Below the pieces are notes generated by a model. That model was not told where the DNA came from and did no database searches. It was given only the letters and a program-made list of their open reading frames with translations. DNA of 64,000 bases, taken from assembly GCA_024036415.1 (NCBI GenBank), contig JAMWET010001668.1, positions 29,130 to 93,129 of the forward strand. The letters run 5' to 3'. This DNA is from Prochilodus magdalenae. Its lineage: Eukaryota; Chordata; Actinopteri; Characiformes; Prochilodontidae. Shown here one piece after another: positions 40,801 through 50,600 of this stretch. How positions within the stretch are numbered: position 1 is the stretch's first letter; the number at the start of each line of letters is the position of its first letter. The translations under genes and the position numbers were made by a program.

Positions 40801-41591
40801 GTTGAGAACAGAAGTAGCAAAGAACAAGAGAAATGCTCAGTATGCTAACTGGGTTTGGCAATACTTTGCAAGGTGGATGTGGGTAAGAGGGGTTTATGTA
40901 GAGGCTGAGAAATGAGGTGCAGGTGGCAAACCAGTATTCTAGTGACCTAGAGCGTGGAAGTGGAGTATGAGTGGGTGTTTGGGGGCATGTGACAGTGATG
41001 TCATTGGAGGGTATTCTGCGAGTCCTGGATCTCTGAAGCTTGACAAAGTGCTGAAACAGTGTGGACTTCAGTATTGAGCTCAGGATCACAGAGGGGAAAT
41101 GTAAAACTGTAGTTCTCTGATACAGAGTCAGTATTATTCTGTACTCAGCATTAACTGAACCATTACATCACTTATCACTACCTATCAGTACATCTGCACT
41201 ACCTGTTTTCCAGATTTGTCTAAAAAGTGATGATCTGAATAGCTGGTTTAAAACATGTACATGGTGTAACAGGGTCCACTGGAGCAAAGGAGTCCAGAGG
41301 CTATTTCTGGATTAGTACACCATAACACAAAACATTCAAAGCACAAGAAAATTAATTATGATCAATCAATTATTGGGAGAATAAATCACTTCAAAGGAAA
41401 GATTAATATTGTAGTTTACAGGACAGGACAGGAAGTGCACACCAAGGTTGCCCCATACAAGCATGGTTAGTGGGCAGCATGGGACTACAGTCTGAAATTG
41501 TAGAACTACAAGGTACACCTATGTGGTAGGTGGAGCTAAAAAAATGGATAAAGTGTGTAGATACATTGAGGTGCATATATATATATATATG

Positions 41592-41653
<62 letters not shown>

Positions 41654-44600
41654 CATATAAAGACAGGAGCAGCATTTATATCAGCATTTACCTGAGTTGT
41701 GAGATGTAGGGCAGACACTGCAGGAAACTCCTCACTTCACTCTCTTCGTCTGAACAGCCTCTCAGCTCCACTGGTTTCTGCCCTGGTTGTTGTTTTAGCA
41801 CTTCTAGGAGGAGGGAGGCTTTTCTTTCTGAGAGGTCTATGATCCACTCTGCAGGAGCTGACTGGTAAACTGGCAGTAATGCTGGAAGAACATTCCTGCC
41901 TGTTTCAGTCTCATACTGCTTCACATGTGAGTACAGATCCAGCAGGAATTCACTCTGATGATCAGATTTACATGGCATGATTTTCTTTACTGTTGTCTGG
42001 ACATTTTCTATTTGGTAAAAATCTGCTTGCAGACACAGATTTACTTTAAATGACCTCACTTTCTTTTCCCATTCTTCACAGGAGTCTCTCTGATTCTGTT
42101 TGGGAATAAAACTGCAGAAAAAAGGGACCATGTTATATGACTATAGCATGATGGGAGAAACGTAGGCCTCTACCATATTGGTTCTGCTATGCTCTTCAGT
42201 ACACAACCACAGTCAGTAAAATAGAACAATGTACAACTGTATTTACAGATTCAAACAAACAAGTAAACACAAATAACATTACGGTAAACAATTCAGTTGC
42301 AGCTAAACAGCTCAAATACATCAACACATGACAGTTCACAGTTTATGCTTACAACCCGACAACAAACTGTATTTATATGGTCATAGTTGAATAAAGAGAG
42401 TTCAGTACATAGAACTGACGTACTGTGAACCTCCAACACTTTTGTTCATCCTTCATATACAAATCCTGCATTTACAAGATCACCAGCCGATTAAAACATG
42501 ATGATTCTAAAATCCAAATCACACATATCAGCCCACGTTCCAGCCATCTTTCAGCAGGCACGGATGAAGTTTACCTTTAAACTGGGGTGAAGCTGACTTT
42601 CTGTCCGCTAGCCTCTTAATCAAAAGTTCTGTTCCACCTTAAATGTTGCAGCTTGCACAGGCTCCAGAATGTAGCTGCTCCACCATTTAGGGTAAAATGG
42701 AAAAACTAACTGCTGAATAGGAAACCAACAAACCAGCAGCAGGACCACTACCTTTGCCTTTGTGCAAGGAGGAACAGGAGGAGCACTGCCAGAGCCCTGC
42801 AAAATGACCTCCAGCAGGCCACAAATGTGCATGTGTCTGCACAAACGGTTAGAAACCGACTCCATGAGGATGGTATGAGGGCCCGACGTCCATAGAGGGG
42901 GGCTGTACACACAGCCCAGCACTGTGCAGGACACTTGGCATTTGCCAGAGAACACCAGGATTGGCAAATTCGCCACTGGAGCCCTGTGCTCTTCACAGAC
43001 GAAAGCAGGTTCACACTGAGCACATGTGACAGACGTCACAGAGTCTGGAGACGCCGTGGAGAGCGATCTGCTGCCTGCAACATCCTTCAGCATGACCGGT
43101 TTGGCAGTGGGTCAGTAATGGTGTGTGGTGGCATTTCTTTGCTGTTGGCACAGCCCTCCATGTGCTCGCCAGATGTAGCCTCACTGCCATTAGGTACCGA
43201 GATGAGATCCTCAGAGCCCTTGTGAGACCATAAGCTGGGTGCGGTTGGCCCTGGGTTCCTCCTAATGCAGGACAATGCTAGACCTCATGTGGCTGGAGTG
43301 TGTCAGCAGTTCCTGCAAGATGAAGCCATTGAAGCTATGGACTGGCCCGCCCGTTCCCCAGACCTGAATCCGATTGAGCACATCTGGGACATCATGTCTC
43401 GCTTCATCCACCAACGTCACGTTGCACCACAGACTGTCCAGGAGTAGGCGGATGCTTTAGTCCAGGCCTGGGAGGAGATCCCTCAGGAGACCATCCGACA
43501 CCTCATCAGGAGCATGCCCAGGCGTTGTAGGGAGGTCATACAGGCACGTGGAGGCCACACACACAATACTGAGCCTCATTCTGACTTGTTTTAAGGACAT
43601 TACATCAAAGTTGGAGCAGCCTGTCATGTGTTTTTCCACTTTAATTTTGTCTTAATTTTGTGACTCCAAATCCAGGCCTCCATTGGTTAATGATTTCCAT
43701 TGATGATTTTTGTGTGATTCTGTTGTCAGCACATTCAACTTTGTACACAACAAAGTATTCAATAAGAATATTATATTCATTCAGATCTAGGATGTGTTAT
43801 TTGAGTGTTCCCTTTATTTTTTGAGCAGAGTACTAAAACAATGCATTCTATGGGAACTTTCATATAAAATATGAAATATTTTATTCAGAAATAAAAAATG
43901 AATATGCTGATTGAGATCACAAGAACATTTAAAGTGAACAGAGTCTCTTTACAACCACTCCAGACGTTTCTGTTCCTTTTTCAATCTACTGCTTTAACTG
44001 ACTATAAGACCTACCTGTTTCACTCAAAAAGGAGAACAGCCTCTCAGAATAAAGAAGGTACAAAAATATATTTACGTAGGTTTTGGTGCACTTCTTGGGG
44101 GTTTTACCCTACAGATTACAGATTTACCTATTAAAATATGAGGAATGTGGAGCATTCCCACAGAGATAGATATATCAGATAATAACAGCAATTCAAACTA
44201 AGGTAATTTGGAGACTGGCAAACATATACTACAAAACACTCCTTAGAAATGCCAAACTATAGAATACACACCTAGTGAGCTATATACAGTGAGGAAAAAT
44301 AAGTATTTGAACACCCTGCGACTTTGCAAGTTCTCCCACTTAGAGTTACGGAATTTTTTTTAGATTATGTCTCTCACAGTGGACATGCACCTAAGATGAA
44401 AATTTCAGACCCCTCCCTGATTTCTAAATCGGAGAACTTGCAAAGTCGCAGGGTGTTCAAATACTTATTTTCCTCACTGTGTAGGGTGAATGATGAGAGC
44501 CCAGTGTATTTTATGCAGATGATCTTTTGATACTATTACAGACACTATTACACTATTAGAAAAATACTGAACCTTTCAGTTTTGCAGTGTTCTAGTGTGA

Positions 44601-47600
44601 ATGACTTGAATGAATTTCTGAATAATTACATCACCAGAAACTGTAAGAGACAGAAAGTAAACATGTTTATTACCTCAGCTGTGAGATGTAGGGCAGACAC
44701 TGAAGAACGTTCCATATTTCATAGTTGTCATCTGTCCAGCCTCTCAGCACCACAGGTTTCTGCACTGGTTGTAGTTTCAGCACTTCTAGGAGGAGGGAGG
44801 GTTCTCTCTCTGAGAGGTCTATGATCCACTCTGCAGGAGCTGACCGGTAAACTGGCAGTAATGCTGGAAGAACATTCCTGCCTGTTTCAGTCTCATACTG
44901 CTTCACATGCGAGTACAGATCCAGCAGGAAATCAACCTCCTCGTCACGTCCATGTGATATCACTGTTTTTACTGCTGTCTGAACGTTGGCTTTTTGGTTC
45001 AGAGCTGCTTGTAGACAAAGATCCAGTTTATATGACCTCACTCTCTTTTCCCCGTGTTGGGATGACTCTCCTTGAGTCCATTTAGGAATAAAACTACAAG
45101 AAAAATGCACAAACCTTTTTAGAAAACAAGGACAATAAATAAAAACACAACATGTACATGAAAAACCCAGTAACTCATACGTCTGTTTGAGGGCTTCAGA
45201 TACAGGTGTGTAAACTAGATAACTATGGCACAACAATAATCTACAATCATATCTGATCATATTTGTATCTCTGATAGAAGACATTCTTTAAGACAAACTG
45301 CCATCGTCAAAGTAACCTCTGCTGAAATGTTACTTATACTTCTCAGTTTTATTTCGCGTGTATAAAAACCCTTTTACAGATTCTCACAGGTGAACTGGGA
45401 GGCTTCACATCTTATTGGAAGAGCAGCTCTACCCTACAGCTGTACAAACAGACAATCAGTGTTTTAAACAAAGAAATGAACAAAAAACAACTAATAAGTG
45501 CTAAAATGATTTAAATCAGGCTAGAAAACTGTATTCTGTTTAATATAATACATTTTGTCACCGGACAAAATTACACCAAATACACGAGATATAGTAGATT
45601 GACACGTCCTTTAATTAAGCAGTCTCTACCTGATCTAATTTTGGACCAGTTAGTCACCTTGTGGAAGTGTATTTTCAAAAAACATGTTCATTATTGTCTT
45701 CTATAAAGAACGATGTTTACAATAGAGTAATATCTGTAGAGTAAAAACTGTTCACATGATGATGCTCACCATGTATCATTACATTACAGGATGATCTGCA
45801 CTACTGAACTGGAGTTCTGTGTTAAAACAGTGAGACCTTCACCAACAGCTGTGAAACTCCTCCAACATAAAGCACTAAACATACTGAACTAGTCCCTGTA
45901 ATGTACCGCCATCTGTATAAAAGGCTGAAGATACTGAATACGGCAACTTTATGTTAAAAGCTTATTTGGGAAACTTAAGGAATTAGGAGAAATCCTCTAA
46001 ATTGTAAATGTCTCCACAAGATCAGCTGTATGGGTTACTCACTGGAGAGAGCTGATGAATGGCAGCCATGTGGAGATGGTCCTGCAGAGTCCATCTCTGA
46101 GCTGTTGGTGTAGGTCTCTATCGCAGTGGACATGAAGGATGATTTGCTCTGCACTTTGGGTTATGATTTCTCCAGCTTGTTGAAGTAGACCTTTCTGAAT
46201 GCTAACTGGAAGATGAATCTCATTTTCACACAGTTTCAGAAGGTTAATTAAATAACTCTGCTGCTCACATTTCAGAGAGGCTTTCCACACTTGGCAGAGA
46301 GTTGTTGACAAATCCCTGAAGACAAAAGAAAATACATGATCATGCAATTTGAATGTAATTTATCAACATATCATTTAATATCTTACTGAATTATTAATAA
46401 TTACTGAATTATTAATACCTAAGGGTTTGTGTATGTCTGAGAAGTGTCTTCAGTCCTGAGAAAGTAATAACACTGTTCTCCAAATCAAGGTGAACAGGTC
46501 TCTCTCTGGATTGGCTGATCACATAGGACACTGCACAGCACTGATGAGGGTCAAGATGTTCATCCCTCAAATCCAGATTGTACTCTACTCTCTCCAGGAA
46601 GAGGAAGCAAGCCTCAGATGACTGGAATTCAAACAGGCACTGGCAAATAAAAGCAACATCAGCAGAATACCCTCCATCTGTTTGATCCTGGAGAAATGTG
46701 TTTAAGATCATCTCAAAGAACCCATCAAATGTCCCTTTCAGCTTGTTGGGCGGGAAGAGGCACTTTAGAAGAGGAATGCTGGTTTCTGATTGAAGCCCAC
46801 ACAGAAAAGGAATCAGATATTTCAGGTGCTTACTCTCTTCAGTCTGGCAAAGCTGGAGTACCTCATCCAGATGTTCGGGTTTTTCCAGAAGCCACAATGC
46901 AGAGAAGAATTCTTGAATTGTGTTGTGAAGAAATGCACAGTAAGTCTTGGCGAATCCTGGTGACGTGACTGACAGTGATCTCAGGAAAATACCAGCAATG
47001 CAGCTGTCACTGCAGTCAAACTCCATGTTGATGGTCTTAGACTTGGTTGCACTGAACGCAGTCTCTGCCAAAACTAAGACTGAGTCCCTGCAGCCTTTTA
47101 TATGGCCATCCAAGTGCCTTAGTTTCTTATTTCCATGCCTCTGAACGCAATGACGGAAAATCCGTATATACAGCTCAGTAGCTGTGCACTGTCCACGAGC
47201 ACCTTCCGATGTATAGAAGGAAAAGCAGGTTGCTACCATGAAGGCATACATTGGGACGTGGCAGAGACTGAACAGTGCTGGATTGCTTACCACACTGGTA
47301 ACCAAGTCTGGATCAGGATCTGGCATTTGAGTAAAGTAATCATAGATCGATTCTTCATTGAAGCCCTGCACATACACTTTGCATGTTGGCCAGTCAAAGA
47401 AGTCATCCTCAGTTTCCGGCCTGCATGTTACCACAATCTTAGCTTCAGGTAGAACTTTTTGCTCTATAATCCCAAGTAAAAGGGAGTTGTCATCAAAGTC
47501 ACTGATCCCATCAAAAATAATAGTGACCTTTTCAGAGTATTCTTGGAAATACTGGGTAATTTCTCCAGCCTTTTCTCTTATATGTGGATGCTGCATTACA

Positions 47601-50600
47601 AACGTGTCTAAAAGAAGATTTTCCAGGTTAGGAGTGGCTGGAATATTCATCAGTGTGTTTTTATCCAAATAGAACATGAAGTCAAGGTCCTTGTCTTGTC
47701 TCTCTGCCCACAGATACAGCATTTGCCTAACAGCTGTCGTCTTCCCAATTCCAGGTTTTCCTACCAATAGGATGCTTTTCTCCTGGCTATCGAGCAGATC
47801 CTCCGGGGACTTTCTGAGCGTGTCCTTGGGTATGTAAGATCTCATCTTTTTGGATCGAGGTTTCTTAGATTTCTTGCTCTTGAATATGATTTTGTTATGT
47901 AGTTTGTTCTTTTCTGTGTCCGTATCCAACACTAGAGGAATGTAAATGAATTTCTCTTGGGTTTTCCCTCCAAAAAAATGTGTGCTCTGTTTCCACTCCT
48001 GATCTCGATTTTGTTTCGCTGTTGCCTTTAAAAGAGTCTGAAACTCACGACATGAGTTGGGTCCTAAAACAACGGGAACAGAAAGAAAGTAAATACTGAG
48101 AATCATTCACATAAAATCTTATGACGTTTATGTTTTTATGATGTTTCCTACAAAATCTGCCGACATGTCTGGTATGTTGCTTTAGTCAAAGTAAAACAAC
48201 TTTTAAAAAAGTGTGAAAAGAGTAGAATCTAGTAACATTAGCGGAGATAATAGAACACTAACATTTTTTGTTTCATCTGTGGCATTCAATGGTCTCATCG
48301 CTGATGCACAAATTTTTTGACTCTCAACTTTTTATTTGACCCTGCCAAATCTTTTTAAAAAAACTAATACCAGTCAGAAAACACAAATAGATTCTGGCAA
48401 ACCCCCAACCAGCATGCAGCAGGATGTTTCCAAACAGTAAGGATTTACGTTCATGTTCTGTTTTGCTTTGTGAGTGTACTGTGGTTTATTGATGAAGTCA
48501 TCTTACTGACTTAGCAAACACACAGAATTCATTTTTCATCGCTCAATATAGGCCTGTCAGAGATGTCTAAGGTGACAATTGTAATGGTCATGATAATGTA
48601 CACCTTTACAGTCCTTACTCCTCTTCAATCTGCAATCTCTCTCAGCAACAAAAAAGAAGACCTACTTCTGTTCATGTAATCTAGAAGTTTCTGCCGTGTT
48701 TTACAAAGACTGACAACACGCTGCTGGCTCCTGGACGCAAAGTACTCTTAGAGGACAGAGAGGTGGAACTAGAACTGCTTTTCACCAACACATTCCATCA
48801 GTCCTGACCTCTGTAATCATGAAGATTTTTGAGTGCCTGATTCTAGCTCATTGGAATTACCCTCTCCCTAGTCCCCCTGAGGTTTGCATACAGGGCTAAC
48901 AGGTCTGTTGACAACATGGTCAACTTGGCCCTGCACTTCACGCTACAAGATCTCGACCGAAAAAGACAGAGAGTTCTATTTGGGGACTTTAGCTCAGCAT
49001 TTCTGCAGTCACCTGTAAGCAATCATCTCTTGTTCAACAAACAATAAAGATGATTGTTAACTTCAGACACAACCCCACTTCCCCCAGACACCAGTGGCTC
49101 TGTGGTTTCCACTGTGGAGTCACTCAAGATCTTTGGAACCAGCATATCCAGAAATGTTTTTTGAGACAGCTCAATTAATTCTGCTGCAGACCGCAATGGT
49201 CTAGTTCTATAGTTATTACGACGCCGCTAGGGGTAAAAAATATAGGGGTCAGTAACGTGTGCAATATGTGAAGTGCAAACCAGAGAAAACTACACAACAC
49301 CATATACAGATTTACCTGTTTTTTTTTTTATGCTCTCCAAAATACTAAGATATACAGATATACAAAGGGACAAAAGGCTGCGTGCTAAAAGGGGGAAATC
49401 TAAACACGGACGGCGCCAAAGAAAAGAAATAAGACAAACTGACCTAGCTCAGGTTTCATTACCTCCTCTCTACTAACTGCACCAATAAAAATAAAAAAAT
49501 AGAGGCTGGCGCCCGCCCCTTACCTAATATATCTATACAATCGAGTTACTACGTGTCGTGGAGAAGTATAAGCGCTCGTTTTACCTGTGCAGAAACACCT
49601 AATCCACGCAGGCCAAAAACACAACCCGAACACATAGAAACAACATGAATTATCAAGACCCAGCTGATACAGAAACTGGCTATGGCTAGGTGACGATGCG
49701 CTTGCTACGGGAGGCAGAGGGAGAACTAACAAAACCACAGCTGACCTGGCATGAGACTACTAACAAAAGTGTACCAACAACACCAACAACACGAAGCGCA
49801 ACCGCCTCAGTTCATTAACACACTCACTTGTCAGCAACACAACAGCAGACGAATCATCCCCAGCCTCCTTCTAATCTGTATCCCCGGTCTTTTTTTAAAC
49901 ACAAGCCCCGCCTCTCACGTGTGAAGAAAAAGGTTCCAGATTGGTACATGGAGGACTTTCATCAATGACTGACGTGGCAGCCAACCTGTAGATGGGGACA
50001 GACAAGTGCAAGAAGGAGCGGCAGAACAGGGCAAAACAGCAGGCCAGATGAACTGAGCCCAGGCACGTAACAACAGTGATCATTAAATCTATTCTCACAT
50101 CATCCATAACCATCTTGTTTGGTTGCTTCACCTCGCAAGAATGCCCCAAACTGCAGCACATAATCAGGATCACAGAATAGATCATTGAATATAATCTGCA
50201 GGACTAAAGGGGTCAGTAATTTTGCCAGCACTCTTTATCACCCTGCAGTTGTAGATGTCCTTAATTGTGCTGGTGAAATTACAGCTGGCTCCTCCCTTCG
50301 AGACATCACCCCTTTCAGACACCTCTGGTAACAGACACGAGATTATCAAAACCACCACAACATGACATGCTACCAGCTTTTTCCCCCAGCGGTCACTTCA
50401 CACTTTAAACTTTAAACCTAAACTTAAACCTGAACTGAATCTCACTGTGTTACAGTAACTCCTCTGTAACATAATGCTTATTTGCACAGCTGTACAGATG
50501 TTCTTTTTACAGTGGATATAGAGGTTTAATGGATAAGATTTGGGTTTCTATTATCTTCTAGTATCTGTAAGAAGCATTAACCATGCCGCTTCAGAATTAA

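Larger units (their letters stand above)
38655..40994 (-). mobile_element. Degenerate Ty3/Gypsy LTR retrotransposon
   Basis: Minus-strand order: LTR (40994-40491, starting TGTCACATGC and ending TCTCTGACA), gag remnant, pol remnant, truncated second LTR (about 38908-38655). The LTRs align through words such as 'aaagtcaagtaatctttatt' and 'agcaatggtaaccaagttga'. Both coding parts are broken by many stops and indels, and about 2.3 kb remains of an element normally twice that. It lies in the intron between NLR exons 5 and 6, in the same orientation as the host gene. Confidence 0.82.

Noticed and set aside
24311..45085. Antisense frame [20 protein letters not shown] repeated opposite several NLR cassettes
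   Set aside because: It is the complement of the strongly conserved cassette coding sequence. Conservation is explained by the sense strand, and spliced phase logic exists only on the minus strand.
46696..47672. Plus-strand frames of 65-105 codons opposite the NACHT exon
   Set aside because: Shadows of the long minus-strand NACHT exon.
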